64,000 nucleotides of DNA from Staphylococcus xylosus NJ. GTDB lineage: Bacteria; Bacillota; Bacilli; Staphylococcales; Staphylococcaceae. The notes under the pieces were generated by a model. It saw only the letters and a program-made list of their open reading frames with translations, was not told the DNA's origin and ran no database searches. The stretch covers positions 30,634 through 94,633 of the forward strand of contig NZ_ANMR01000002.1 in assembly GCF_000338275.1 (NCBI RefSeq). The letters are read 5' to 3'. Shown here piece after piece: positions 45,659 through 57,868 of the stretch (the first letter of the stretch is position 1; the number at the start of each line of letters is the position of its first letter). The translations under genes were made by a program, and so were the position numbers.

Positions 45659-45862
45659 ATGCAATCAAAAGTTATTCACGTCTCAAGTATTAATTCAGAA
45701 CAACAACAATATCAAATAAAACAACAATTAATGAATGTTATAGGTGTACACAATGTTGCTATAGACAGTGATAAAGGAGAAATACTTATTAATTTTGAAA
45801 CACCTGCGAGTTTAAATAATTTAGAGAAAGAAATTTACGATTTAGGATATCAAATATTCTAA
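45659..45862 (+). CDS. csoZ: CopZ-like heavy-metal-associated domain protein (CsoZ)
   Basis: A 67-residue ferredoxin-like domain of the CopZ/HMA type (VIHVSSINSEQQQYQIKQ, NVIGVHNVAIDSDKGEILINFE, LEKEIYDLGYQIF). The copper-binding CxxC of true CopZ is missing, and no Cys is present in the whole protein. A direct Cu(I) chaperone role is therefore doubtful. It is encoded 14 nt after csoR, so it is copper-induced. The ATG at 45659 follows AGGGTGA; a GTG at 45650 with AAGGA is an alternative. Confidence 0.8.
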   Translation: MQSKVIHVSSINSEQQQYQIKQQLMNVIGVHNVAIDSDKGEILINFETPASLNNLEKEIYDLGYQIF

Positions 45863-45986
45863 TAAACTTATGAAGTGAATTATATTACAATTTGAGTTTA
45901 AATACCTACAGCATAGTTATAAAATGTAAAATAACGATATAAAACTAAAATTTAAATGGAATTATACAATTAAAATTACAATTTTT

Positions 45987-46016
45987 TTGAAGTGATTAAA
46001 AAAAATTTAATATAAT
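45987..46016 (+). promoter_or_regulatory. Promoter of the 46-aa protein
   Basis: TTGAAG (45987-45992), an 18-nt spacer and a perfect TATAAT (46011-46016), about 63 nt before the start codon. Confidence 0.55.
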
Positions 46017-46078
46017 GTGGTATTTTTCGTTCAAAAAGGGTAAGATATAGTAGAAGCTAGAGATATAGGGGTGATGAT

Positions 46079-46219
46079 ATGAATAAAGATAACGAAAAAA
46101 TTCAAAACGTAGTTAAACTATTATCATCATTAGGGGTAAACATAAAGAAAACCAAATCACGATTAGAAGTTATGCACACTCTACCAACTACTGTGAAAAC
46201 CGCTAACGAATTGAAATAG
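46079..46219 (+). CDS. Small 46-aa protein, function unknown
   Basis: A short open frame with a full set of signals: AGGGGTGAT about 6 nt before the ATG, a promoter upstream and a terminator right after. The product begins MNKDNEKIQNVVKLLSSLGVN and ends PTTVKTANELK. It is soluble and basic, with a likely amphipathic helix (residues 6-18) followed by KKTKSRLEVMHTL. I do not recognise a family. It sits between csoZ and rodA. The compact, self-contained transcription unit argues that it is real. Confidence 0.72.
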   Translation: MNKDNEKIQNVVKLLSSLGVNIKKTKSRLEVMHTLPTTVKTANELK

Positions 46220-46234
46220 TCAAGTTACCCAATG

Positions 46235-46270
46235 AAGTGATTGGAGCCAATGGTTCTAGTCGCTTTTTTA
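46235..46270 (+). terminator. Terminator of the 46-aa protein gene
   Basis: AGTGATTGGAGCC pairs with GGTTCTAGTCGCT (G-T pairs included) around an AAT loop, followed by six T. Confidence 0.8.
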
Positions 46271-46592
46271 TTTTTCACTATATAAAACAAAAGTACCTAT
46301 AATAATTGATATTTATAATATTTAATTATAAAGGCGCCCCTAGAAGTTAGATTTTTGTCCAACTTTTAGGGGCTCAATATTGTTTAGCGCTAATTGTCAT
46401 CTATACGGTAAGGTAGTTGAGTAAATTGATAATTTGTAGTAGTTAACACGTGAGCATTACTTAGGGAAGTATTAAATGACCATTACTTCATACAAACAAT
46501 TTTCCAATAGTAATCTACCTCGCCGTTCTGTTCGCTATAATTTTTAATTTATATAATTACATATCATTGTATGGCGACAACATTAATGAAAC
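46271..46592. other. Intergenic region between the small gene and rodA
   Basis: About 320 bp without a gene. A stem GCCCCTA-AAGTT against AACTTTTAGGGGC lies at 46334-46373. On the minus strand it is followed by a weak T-rich run, so it may be a distal terminator for rodA. The rest shows no clear signal. Confidence 0.45.
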
Positions 46593-47798
46593 CTAATTCT
46601 TTGATCTAGTTAATGATTTTGTCGTTGAATATTGTTTTGGTTGATGATAAGTAAACGATAATATAACACCGATTCCGCACATTAAACTCCATAACGAACT
46701 ACCACCGTAACTGATAAACGGTAATGGAATACCTGTTATTGGTAATAACTGAATAGTCATGCCAATGTTTTGTAATACATGGAATAAAACAAGAGTTGCA
46801 TACCCAATAATAAATAATTTACTGAAGGGTAATTCGAATTTCGTAGCAAGCCTAACTAAATGGAATATAAAGGCTAAGAAAACTAATATTAAAATAACAG
46901 AACCAATAAATCCAAATTCTTCACCGATAACGGAAAATATAAAGTCTGTATGATTTTCTGGAATATAAACTTCGCCATGATTAAAGCCTTTACCAAATAG
47001 TTGTCCTGAACCAATGGCTTTAAGTGATTCAGTTAAATGATAACCATCACCACTACTATATGTGTAAGGGTCAAGCCAAGAATTAATACGCCCCATTTGA
47101 TAAGTCTTGATACCAAAACTATTTTCAATTAGCGAAGGCTTGTAAATGATTGAAAGAATAATGCTTGATGCTAAGACGATTCCTGCAATAAATACAGGCG
47201 CTAATATCTTCCAAGAGATACCACTTACGACAATAACTCCTACTATAATTGCACAAAGTACCAACATAGTCCCTAAATCATTTTGTAATAATATAAGGCC
47301 CATTGGGATAACTGAAATTCCTGCAATTTTTAATAATAGTTTAAAATCAGTTTCTAATGATTTGTTAAAGGTAAATTGATTATGTCTAGAAACTAATTTT
47401 GCAAGTGCTAGTATGAGTACAATTTTCATAAATTCTGAAGGTTGTACACTAATTGGCCCTAATTTATACCAACTTTTAGCTCCATTAATAATAGGCGTGA
47501 TAGGTGTTTCCGGAATAATAATGAGTATAAACAAGGCTGCACAAAGTAAAAAATATAACAAGTATGTATATTTTATTAATTTCTTAGGTGATACGAGCAT
47601 TATTAAACATGCGATTAAACCACCCAACACGTAATATAAAATCTGTCGTATGCTAAAGTTGGCACTGTATTGGCCACCGCCCATAGCTGAATTAATAATC
47701 GTGACACTAATTATTGCTAATAATACGAGGATACCTATTAAAACCCAATCAATCCGCCGTATCCAATGGTTATTTTTTAATTGACGTGAAATTCTCAT
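46593..47798 (-). CDS. rodA: SEDS-family peptidoglycan polymerase RodA
   Basis: A membrane glycosyltransferase that polymerises lipid II with a partner class B penicillin-binding protein. In staphylococci RodA works in sidewall synthesis. The 401 residues span about ten membrane helices. Motifs include YYVLGGLIACLIML, GAKSWYKLGPISVQPSEFMKIVLILALA, LLQNDLGTMLVL with the catalytic-site Asp, and the C-terminal GIPLPFISYGGSSLWSLMCGIGVILS. A GGGGT site precedes the ATG on the minus strand. It is divergent from ddl, another wall gene. Confidence 0.94.
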   Translation of the reverse strand: MRISRQLKNNHWIRRIDWVLIGILVLLAIISVTIINSAMGGGQYSANFSIRQILYYVLGGLIACLIMLVSPKKLIKYTYLLYFLLCAALFILIIIPETPITPIINGAKSWYKLGPISVQPSEFMKIVLILALAKLVSRHNQFTFNKSLETDFKLLLKIAGISVIPMGLILLQNDLGTMLVLCAIIVGVIVVSGISWKILAPVFIAGIVLASSIILSIIYKPSLIENSFGIKTYQMGRINSWLDPYTYSSGDGYHLTESLKAIGSGQLFGKGFNHGEVYIPENHTDFIFSVIGEEFGFIGSVILILVFLAFIFHLVRLATKFELPFSKLFIIGYATLVLFHVLQNIGMTIQLLPITGIPLPFISYGGSSLWSLMCGIGVILSFTYHQPKQYSTTKSLTRSKN

Positions 47799-48046
47799 TT
47801 CTTACCCCTTTAAACTACTTAGATTTCTCTAGATTTGTATTATATATAGATTTTACCGAACTTTAGCATATTTTGCTAGAATGAGGGTGCTTTATTTAGA
47901 AAATTATAATTATTATAATACTGCAAAACTTTAAAAATACACTGGAGATATCTTCGGAAAATAAATGCTTTTAATACTACTAAACAAATGCAAAAAATTA
48001 TTAAATCGTGATATGATGTAGTTTAAGAATTGTATATGGAGGCTAA

Positions 48047-49120
<1,074 letters not shown>

Positions 49121-49132
49121 GGCGGATAAATT

Positions 49133-50488
49133 ATGATTGAGGTAACATTAGAACAAATTCAAGAATGGATTCCTTGTGAAATTGACAATGAATATATGGA
49201 TCAAGGTATACAAGGCGTTTCTATTGATTCACGCGATATTAAAAGCCAAAATTTATTTATTCCGTTTAAAGGCGAACACGTTGATGGGCATCAATATGTA
49301 GCACAAGCATTAAGAGATGGTGCAGGTGCTTCATTTTATCAAAAAGATACGCTTTTAGATGAAAATGTTGAAGGCCCGATTATATGGGTAGAAGATACAT
49401 TAACAGCGCTACAACAACTTGCAAAAGCTTATTTAGAGTTTGTGAATCCTCAAGTTATTGCAGTTACAGGATCAAATGGTAAAACTACTACTAAAGATAT
49501 GATTGAAAGTGTATTAAAACCACAATTTAAAGTTAAGAAGACACAAGGCAATTATAATAATGAAATTGGTATGCCATTAACAATTTTAGAATTGGATATA
49601 GATACTGAAATATCAATTCTTGAAATGGGTATGTCAGGTTTTCATGAAATTGAATTTTTATCAAATTTAGCAGAACCTGATATTGCTGTAATTACTAATA
49701 TTGGTGAGTCACATATGCAAGATTTAGGTTCTAGAGAAGGTATTGCGAAAGCTAAAGCTGAAATTACACTAGGTCTAAAACCAGGCGGTTTGTTTATCTA
49801 TGATGGTGATGAACCGTTATTAAAACCTTATATAAATCAATTATCTAATATAGATTTAATTAGCATAGGTAAACATTCAACTAATTCACTTGTGAGTCAA
49901 ATTGAGTCTATTAATAATGATGGTATTTCATTTACCGTTAACGAAGAAGAGCGATTTGAGCTTCCAATATTAGGTGAACATAATATGAAAAATGCTACGA
50001 TTGCAATTGCAGTAGGCAAGAGGATGAATTTGAGTTATGATACAATTTTTAATAATTTACGTGAAGTTCAATTGACTGGTATGAGAATGCAGCAATATCA
50101 CACTTCAGATAATTCATTAGTAATCAATGACGCTTACAATGCAAGTCCTACTAGTATGAAAGCGGCTATAGATACTTTAGCAGTGATGAATGGTAGAAAA
50201 ATACTAGTATTAGGTGATGTATTGGAGTTAGGCCCTAACAGTCGAATCATGCATGAACAAGTTGGAGAATATTTAAATGGTAAAGACATAGATACATTAT
50301 TTACATTTGGTGAGGAGTCACAATATATAAGTAACGTAGGTAATCAGTATGTAAATCATATGGAGCATTTTGAGAATAAGCAAAAGTTGATTGAAACTAT
50401 AAAAACATATGTACAACCAGAAGACAAAGTTTTAGTAAAAGGTTCAAGAGGCATGAAATTAGAAGAAGTCGTTGAATCATTAATTTAA
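49133..50488 (+). CDS. murF: UDP-MurNAc-tripeptide-D-Ala-D-Ala ligase
   Basis: Adds D-Ala-D-Ala to the UDP-MurNAc tripeptide, the last cytoplasmic step of precursor synthesis. The 451 residues have the P-loop in [15 protein letters not shown] (about residues 108-122), the middle-domain motif [34 protein letters not shown] and [13 protein letters not shown]. The C-terminal [16 protein letters not shown] and LGDVLELG segments follow. It is preceded by ddl and ended by a GC-rich hairpin. Confidence 0.97.
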   Translation: MIEVTLEQIQEWIPCEIDNEYMDQGIQGVSIDSRDIKSQNLFIPFKGEHVDGHQYVAQALRDGAGASFYQKDTLLDENVEGPIIWVEDTLTALQQLAKAYLEFVNPQVIAVTGSNGKTTTKDMIESVLKPQFKVKKTQGNYNNEIGMPLTILELDIDTEISILEMGMSGFHEIEFLSNLAEPDIAVITNIGESHMQDLGSREGIAKAKAEITLGLKPGGLFIYDGDEPLLKPYINQLSNIDLISIGKHSTNSLVSQIESINNDGISFTVNEEERFELPILGEHNMKNATIAIAVGKRMNLSYDTIFNNLREVQLTGMRMQQYHTSDNSLVINDAYNASPTSMKAAIDTLAVMNGRKILVLGDVLELGPNSRIMHEQVGEYLNGKDIDTLFTFGEESQYISNVGNQYVNHMEHFENKQKLIETIKTYVQPEDKVLVKGSRGMKLEEVVESLI

Positions 50489-50577
50489 GCTAATTAATAT
50501 TAAATAGTAGTTGTAATTATGAAAGTTAATCATATTATTAAAAGTTCATTATCATATATGAGACATATCTAAATACA

Positions 50578-50609
50578 TAAGGCCGAGGCATAAAATGTCT
50601 CGGCCTTAT
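50578..50609 (+). terminator. Stem-loop after murF
   Basis: TAAGGCCGAGGCAT pairs with ATGTCTCGGCCTTA. The T-run after it is poor, so it may act as a weak terminator or a 3' end protector. Confidence 0.65.
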
Positions 50610-52581
<1,972 letters not shown>

Positions 52582-52612
52582 AAAATAATTTATCATATAT
52601 GAAATTTAGGTT

Positions 52613-52644
52613 TAATCACTCCAATTATTTGGGGTGATTTTTTT
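52613..52644 (+). terminator. cshA terminator
   Basis: AATCACTCC pairs with GGGGTGATT around an AATTATTT loop, followed by seven T. Confidence 0.85.
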
Positions 52645-52769
52645 GTATGTAAACATAAATTGTACGTTATTATTGAAATACAGTTTAATATATATACTGC
52701 ATAAGGGGAATGAAGCTTGTAATAACCATATGTTATAATGAGTTGAAAACTCAATGGAGGAGTGTATAT

Positions 52770-53249
52770 ATGTCGAGCGAACAACTATTTAAGAAAAGTC
52801 CTAGTCAAGCATTAACTTACTATTATATAAGTGAAGGACTATCATTTATAGTTAATATGATTATAGCAATTGTCTTAATATTTTTATGGAGTCATTTCGA
52901 TTGGTGGCATTTTATAATCTATTTAATTTGTGCATTTATTTTATTTGATATTATATATGCAGCCTTAAAACCTTGGATTACTTATCGGCATACTTATTTT
53001 CGCATTATGGAAAATTATATAGAAATTAAATTCGATTTCTTTTTTAAAACACAAAAAATTGTGAAACTTGAGCGTACTCAATTTACTGAACGAAAAAATA
53101 ATCCAATCTTAAAGAAGCTAGGCTTGGCTAAAGTATCTTTAGTTACGGCAGGTCATAAAGTGAGCTTCCCGTTAATATCGGTTAAAGATTCAAAAGCTTT
53201 TGAATCTAAGACACTCAGTTATTTGAGAGGAGCTGATTTTGATGTATAA
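52770..53249 (+). CDS. Bacterial PH-domain membrane protein (YdbS-like)
   Basis: A 159-residue membrane protein, first of three related genes. Two membrane helices (about residues 25-42 and 47-66) are followed by a bacterial PH domain of the YdbS type. Typical features are TYFRIMENYIEIKFDFFFKTQKIVKLERTQFTERKNN, the LGLAKVSLVTAG strand and a final helix. Function is unknown. The ATG at 52770 has GGAGGAG 7 nt upstream. It overlaps the next gene by 8 bp, so the set is coupled. Confidence 0.85.
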   Translation: MSSEQLFKKSPSQALTYYYISEGLSFIVNMIIAIVLIFLWSHFDWWHFIIYLICAFILFDIIYAALKPWITYRHTYFRIMENYIEIKFDFFFKTQKIVKLERTQFTERKNNPILKKLGLAKVSLVTAGHKVSFPLISVKDSKAFESKTLSYLRGADFDV

Positions 53250-54750
53250 ACCACAAAAACTTCATCCTATTTCATATTTAACAGGTATTATTGAAGCAAT
53301 TAAGCAAAATATCTTTTTAATCATTATATTTTTGGTGTTTAATATTAGAGACTTTGATTTCACTAATATTTATGCTTATATCTTTCCAGGTATAGTAAGT
53401 TTGTTTTTTATTATTTCTTTTATAACCCAAGTGCTAAAAGTTTATAATACGCGCTATTGGATAGAGAACGATCATTTTGTTTTAGCAACAGGTATATTTA
53501 CAAAAGAAAGAAAAGAGTTAAATATCCGTCGCATTCAAACGCTAGATACATCACAAGGTATCATCAATCAATTAGTTGGTGGTGTTAAATTACAAATCAA
53601 AACACCTAGTGATGGTGTTGATCTAGATACAGTTTCAAAATCACAAAGTGAAACGATACAACAAGCTTTGAGAGATAAACAAAAAGAATTAATCAATGGT
53701 AGTGAAGAAATTCAAAGTGAGAAAGAAATTTTGATAGAAGATGAATATACTACTGAAGTAACCAATCAGCCTTTACATTTATATAAGCTGAACTTTAAAG
53801 AATTGTTATTTATGGCACTGACTAGCGGTGCTATAGGTGTTGCGTTTGCTGCTATATCACCAATTATAGGCGGTTTGTCGAATGTGATTCCTTGGGGTTG
53901 GTTAACAGATGAATTTGCACAAATATCACAGGCAATTTTCGTCATAGTGCTAATGATGGTTGCAATGATTGTGGCAATTAGTTATATAGTAGGAACGCTT
54001 ATCGTCATCATACGTAATTTTAATTATACTGTGACACAAAACGATAATCAGTTAAATATTAAATATGGTCTTTTTAATGTAAAAAGTATTACTGTTCCTA
54101 CAGATAGGGTACAAGCAATTGTTGAAAAACAATCCTTTTTCAGAAAATTATTTGGCTATACATCAATCTACTTTGTAATTACTAGTGACATGAACGGTAA
54201 TGATAAAGATGATGTGTCGTTAGATGGCAATGTTATGATTCTACCATTTATTAAACGTGATAAAGGCTATGCGATTATTAAAGAGTTAATTCCTAGTATG
54301 TCATTTGATAAGCCGGAACAAGGTATGCCTTGGCGTGGTTTCCATAGACATTTTTGGAGAGAGTCTATTGTTCTAATAATTGTTGCTGCTATCATAAATT
54401 ATTTTTGGCAGCCATGGGTCTTTTTAATCACTGGAATAATAATACTTTTATTAATCATACATAGTTATCTTATTGTTAAGTATTCCGGCTTGAAAGTACG
54501 AAATGATGAACTCGTAGTACGTAATGTAACTCTATTTGGATTTAGAAACTCATATTTTAAGCATAATAAAATATTGGGGATGGAGATAAGGCGGAATCCG
54601 TTTCTTATTAAAAGTAATTTAGGTAATTTTAATTTTATTATTGCAAAAGCTGCGGGGAATGAAGCAGTAGGTCTTGATTTTAATCCGCAGCAGCACGTAC
54701 AAATGCTTAGGAATTGGTATTTGAGAGGTGAAAACGATGGAGAACTATAA
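53242..54750 (+). CDS. Multi-PH-domain membrane protein (YdbT-like)
   Basis: A 502-residue protein with three PH-like modules separated by membrane helix pairs. The first pair is at about residues 18-64, with a PH domain (YWIENDHFVLATGIFTKERKELNIRRIQTLDTSQGIINQLVG) after it. The second pair is at about 190-255, followed by NYTVTQNDNQLNIKYGLFNVKSITVPTDRVQAI. A third pair (about 370-412) precedes LKVRNDELVVRNVTLFGFRNSYFKHNKI. This matches the YdbT family. Lipid binding or envelope sensing is plausible but unproven. The ATG at 53242 has GAGAGGAG 8 nt upstream. It overlaps its neighbours on both sides. Confidence 0.85.
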   Translation: MYKPQKLHPISYLTGIIEAIKQNIFLIIIFLVFNIRDFDFTNIYAYIFPGIVSLFFIISFITQVLKVYNTRYWIENDHFVLATGIFTKERKELNIRRIQTLDTSQGIINQLVGGVKLQIKTPSDGVDLDTVSKSQSETIQQALRDKQKELINGSEEIQSEKEILIEDEYTTEVTNQPLHLYKLNFKELLFMALTSGAIGVAFAAISPIIGGLSNVIPWGWLTDEFAQISQAIFVIVLMMVAMIVAISYIVGTLIVIIRNFNYTVTQNDNQLNIKYGLFNVKSITVPTDRVQAIVEKQSFFRKLFGYTSIYFVITSDMNGNDKDDVSLDGNVMILPFIKRDKGYAIIKELIPSMSFDKPEQGMPWRGFHRHFWRESIVLIIVAAIINYFWQPWVFLITGIIILLLIIHSYLIVKYSGLKVRNDELVVRNVTLFGFRNSYFKHNKILGMEIRRNPFLIKSNLGNFNFIIAKAAGNEAVGLDFNPQQHVQMLRNWYLRGENDGEL

Positions 54751-55228
54751 TAATATGCATGAATCAGGAAAAACTGTCATGCGTCTATCTGCAATTATTA
54801 CTGTTTTGATTTTTTTAATAGTATTAACTATATTTAGCGTGGTCAACCGTTTATGGATCGAATGGATTGATAAAGAACATATGAAATGGGTTTTGATCAT
54901 TGGAGTATGTATAGCGTTTATATACTTAATTTTAAATGCTATATTCTTTCCTATCTATAGATATAAAATTTTTAAATATAGTATAGATAATCACGTAGTT
55001 ACAGTTAGAAATGGTTTGTGGTTTGTATCAGTAATGAAGGTTCCATTGTTTAGAATACAAAATGTAGATACACATGAAGGGATTTTAATGAGAAAATACA
55101 AATTAGCAAATCTAACATTATCAACTGCCGGTGGTAATATAAATATTAAATTTATTAATAAAACAACTGCGACAAAGTTGAAACAACAAATTAAATACGT
55201 TAATAACGATAAAAATCAGCCAGACTAA
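54737..55228 (+). CDS. Bacterial PH-domain membrane protein
   Basis: The third PH-domain gene, 163 residues. Two membrane helices (about residues 16-37 and 50-70) and one PH domain (YSIDNHVVTVRNGLWFVSVMKVPLFRIQNVDTHEGILMRKYKLANLTLSTAGG) follow the same plan as the first gene. The ATG at 54737 follows GAGAGGTG by about 6 nt and lies within the end of the previous gene (14-bp overlap). It ends 60 nt before acpS. Confidence 0.85.
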   Translation: MENYNNMHESGKTVMRLSAIITVLIFLIVLTIFSVVNRLWIEWIDKEHMKWVLIIGVCIAFIYLILNAIFFPIYRYKIFKYSIDNHVVTVRNGLWFVSVMKVPLFRIQNVDTHEGILMRKYKLANLTLSTAGGNINIKFINKTTATKLKQQIKYVNNDKNQPD

Positions 55229-55288
55229 ATGATAAATATGTATTTATAAGTAAGAGAAAAAAGTTATATAAAAATGAGGAGAAGCGCT

Positions 55289-55651
55289 ATGATACATGGT
55301 ATTGGTGTTGATTTGATTGAGATTGATAGAATAAAGAAACTATATCAAAAGCAAGATAAACTTGTGGGACGTATCTTATCAGCGAATGAACAATATAAAT
55401 TTAACAGTTTCCAAAATGAACAGCGTAAAATAGAATTTCTAGCTGGACGCTTTGCATGTAAAGAAGCATTTAGTAAAGCATTAGGTACAGGTATTGGTAA
55501 AAAAATCGCTTTTAATGATATAGATTGCTTCAATGATGATAATGGAAAACCTTGCGTCAATTACAGTGGCTTTAACGTGCATGTCAGTATTACGCATACA
55601 GAGCACTATGCAATGAGCCAAGTTATTTTAGAAGCTGATGAAGTTTTTTAA
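55289..55651 (+). CDS. acpS: Holo-[acyl-carrier-protein] synthase
   Basis: Transfers 4'-phosphopantetheine from coenzyme A to apo-ACP, activating it for fatty acid synthesis. The 120 residues have the family motifs: [17 protein letters not shown], with the magnesium Asp, and [21 protein letters not shown], with the second metal Glu. The [23 protein letters not shown] segment closes the fold. The ATG at 55289 has GAGGAG 7 nt upstream; an in-frame ATG at 55274 overlaps that site. It leads into alr after about 100 nt. Confidence 0.95.
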   Translation: MIHGIGVDLIEIDRIKKLYQKQDKLVGRILSANEQYKFNSFQNEQRKIEFLAGRFACKEAFSKALGTGIGKKIAFNDIDCFNDDNGKPCVNYSGFNVHVSITHTEHYAMSQVILEADEVF

Positions 55652-55753
55652 AATTTACAGTATGTTTGATTTGGCTATCGTCTTGTGAGTGTTATAAAAT
55701 AAATTTAATGTAAAAAATGTATATCATATAAGCATATAGGAGGTATAAATTTA

Positions 55754-56902
55754 ATGTCTGATAAGTACTATAGATCGTCATACTTGAATGTGGATTTAAA
55801 TGCGATTGTTTCTAATTTTCAAGTCTTTCGAAAATTACATCCAAATAAAACAGTTATGCCAGTAGTTAAAGCAAATGGTTATGGCTTAGGAAGTGTACCA
55901 ATTGCTAGACAACTTATGGAAAATGGTGCGGAATTTTTTGCAGTGGCAACACTTGATGAAGCTATTGAGTTACGAATGCATGGTATAGATGCGAAAATAC
56001 TCGTATTAGGTGTAATACCTTCATATAATATTAGTAAAGCTATTCAACATCGTGTTGCAATTACAGTACCTTCAAAGGCTTGGTTAACTGATGCAATTCA
56101 AGAAATTCCAGAAACAAATGAAAAAGATATTTGGTTACATATTAAATTAGACACTGGTATGGGTAGATTAGGTATGAAGGACGTTGATGAATACAAAGAA
56201 GTTATATCGCTTATCCAAACACAAGAACATTTGATTTTTGAAGGTGTGTTCACACATTTTGCATGTGCAGATGAAGCTGGTGAATCAATGAACCAGCAAC
56301 AATCTTTATTTGAAGAAATAGTTAATCAAGCTGATAAACCGAATTATATACACTCTCAAAATTCAGCAGGTGCATTAATGAAAGATACACAGTTTTGTAA
56401 TGCAGTTAGAGTCGGCATCTCATTATATGGTTATTATCCTTCTCAATATGTCAAAACGAATGTTAAAGTACATTTGAAACCTAGTGCGCAGTGGATTAGT
56501 GAAATTGTTCAAACAAAAATATTACAATCGGGAGAATCAGTAAGCTATGGTAGTGTATATACAGCTGATGTACCAACAAGAATAGGTATTATTCCAGTGG
56601 GATATGCGGATGGTTTTCCGAGAATGATGAAAGGCTTTAGCGTTAATGTGAATGGTATTCAATGTGAAATCATTGGAAAAGTATGTATGGATCAGATAAT
56701 TATAAAAATTCCTGAGGATATACAAGCAGGAGATAAAGTCATTATTATGGACCATCATAGTGATAATCCACAATCTGCTGAAGCGTTGGCACACCAACAA
56801 AAAACAATTAATTACGAAGTTTTATGTAGGTTAAGTAGGAGATTACCAAGGATTTATCATGAGACTAAAGGCTTAGAAATTCGAAATGAATTGCTAAAAT
56901 AG
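55754..56902 (+). CDS. alr: Alanine racemase
   Basis: A PLP enzyme converting L-alanine to D-alanine for the wall; its product is the substrate of Ddl, also in this window. The 382 residues have the PLP-Lys39 in [14 protein letters not shown], the [11 protein letters not shown] stretch and [13 protein letters not shown]. The second catalytic base (Tyr) is in [30 protein letters not shown], followed by [17 protein letters not shown] is 10-11 nt before the ATG. The chromosomal alr-mazEF-rsbUVW-sigB order follows. Confidence 0.97.
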   Translation: MSDKYYRSSYLNVDLNAIVSNFQVFRKLHPNKTVMPVVKANGYGLGSVPIARQLMENGAEFFAVATLDEAIELRMHGIDAKILVLGVIPSYNISKAIQHRVAITVPSKAWLTDAIQEIPETNEKDIWLHIKLDTGMGRLGMKDVDEYKEVISLIQTQEHLIFEGVFTHFACADEAGESMNQQQSLFEEIVNQADKPNYIHSQNSAGALMKDTQFCNAVRVGISLYGYYPSQYVKTNVKVHLKPSAQWISEIVQTKILQSGESVSYGSVYTADVPTRIGIIPVGYADGFPRMMKGFSVNVNGIQCEIIGKVCMDQIIIKIPEDIQAGDKVIIMDHHSDNPQSAEALAHQQKTINYEVLCRLSRRLPRIYHETKGLEIRNELLK

Positions 56903-56989
56903 TATAGTCACTGTGTGTAAAATTTGTTATTATATATCTAACAACAAATCTCGATATATTCTATTTTAGTCACCTGGAGGTCTTTATTC

Positions 56990-57160
56990 ATGGCAAGTTT
57001 TAATCAAAGTAGAAATCATAGTATTGAACAACTATTAAAAGAAGGCTATTCTCAAATGGCTGACTTAAATCTCTCCCTTGCAGCAGAAGCCTTTCCATTT
57101 GAATGTGAAGCTTGTGATTGCAATGAAGTTTACATTAGCTCCAAGAATAATAATGAATGA
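56990..57160 (+). CDS. mazE: MazE antitoxin
   Basis: The labile antitoxin of the chromosomal mazEF module; it binds and blocks MazF. The gene is only 56 codons ([20 protein letters not shown] start, [15 protein letters not shown] near the end). It follows a good CTGGAGG site about 9 nt upstream. Its stop overlaps the mazF start as ATGA. The Cys-rich [10 protein letters not shown] patch is also in the S. aureus protein. It lies 87 nt after alr. Confidence 0.93.
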   Translation: MASFNQSRNHSIEQLLKEGYSQMADLNLSLAAEAFPFECEACDCNEVYISSKNNNE

Positions 57161-57519
57161 TGAGAAGAGGAGACGTTTATTTAGCTGATTTATCACCAGT
57201 GCAAGGGTCTGAACAAGGGGGAATTAGACCCGTCGTTATTATACAAAACGATACTGGGAATAAATATAGTCCTACAGTAATTGTAGCCGCAATTACTGGT
57301 AGGATTAATAAAGCTAAAATACCTACACATGTAGAGATAGAAAAAAGTAAATATAAACTTGATAAAGATTCTGTTATATTGTTAGAACAAATCAGGACTT
57401 TAGACAAAAATAGGCTAAAGGAAAAATTAACATATCTTTCTGAGGAAAAAATGAAAGAAGTTAACATTGCTATTGATATAAGTTTAGGATTACATAATAT
57501 TAGGAATCATAAATCCTAA
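57157..57519 (+). CDS. mazF: MazF mRNA interferase toxin
   Basis: A sequence-specific endoribonuclease; the staphylococcal enzyme cuts single-stranded UACAU, sparing rRNA and tRNA. The 120 residues carry the family core: [30 protein letters not shown], with the catalytic Arg, [21 protein letters not shown] and [16 protein letters not shown], with the Thr/Ser site. The ATG at 57157 overlaps the mazE stop, so toxin is made only after antitoxin translation. It precedes rsbU; in S. aureus the mazEF promoter also feeds the sigB operon. Confidence 0.96.
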   Translation: MMRRGDVYLADLSPVQGSEQGGIRPVVIIQNDTGNKYSPTVIVAAITGRINKAKIPTHVEIEKSKYKLDKDSVILLEQIRTLDKNRLKEKLTYLSEEKMKEVNIAIDISLGLHNIRNHKS

Positions 57520-57678
57520 TTTTCAAGGGGTTACTTAATAAGTAAATATAATAGTAAATGACAGGCATCGATTTGCTATAACATGTAACAACCATTTAAT
57601 TGTTGAGTTAATTAAGTTTGCTGAATTTTGATTTTTATTATAGTGGTTGGATACCTTTGCATAAGATGTCTAAGTGAG

Positions 57679-57707
57679 AAGCTTTAGGGTGTCCTAAAGC
57701 TTTTTTA
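57679..57707 (+). terminator. Stem-loop after mazEF
   Basis: AAGCTTTAGG pairs with TCCTAAAGCTT around a 3-nt loop, then six T. Strong enough to limit read-through from mazEF into rsbU. Confidence 0.85.
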
Positions 57708-57868
57708 AATATTAAAGTTAAGGCTATTCTAAATAATAATTTAGCTTATAGACACATTAAAGCAATGCTTAACACTTAAATACCCCGTTAAAAACATACA
57801 TAAAGAACATATATATGTTACATCCAATGTATGCGATTTATATTTGCATTTTGAGGAGGATATACCGC
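57708..57868. other. Intergenic region upstream of rsbU
   Basis: About 160 bp of AT-rich sequence after the mazEF stem-loop. It should hold an rsbU promoter, but no clear hexamer pair is visible. Between the mazF stop and the stem-loop (57520-57678) I also see no gene. Confidence 0.4.
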
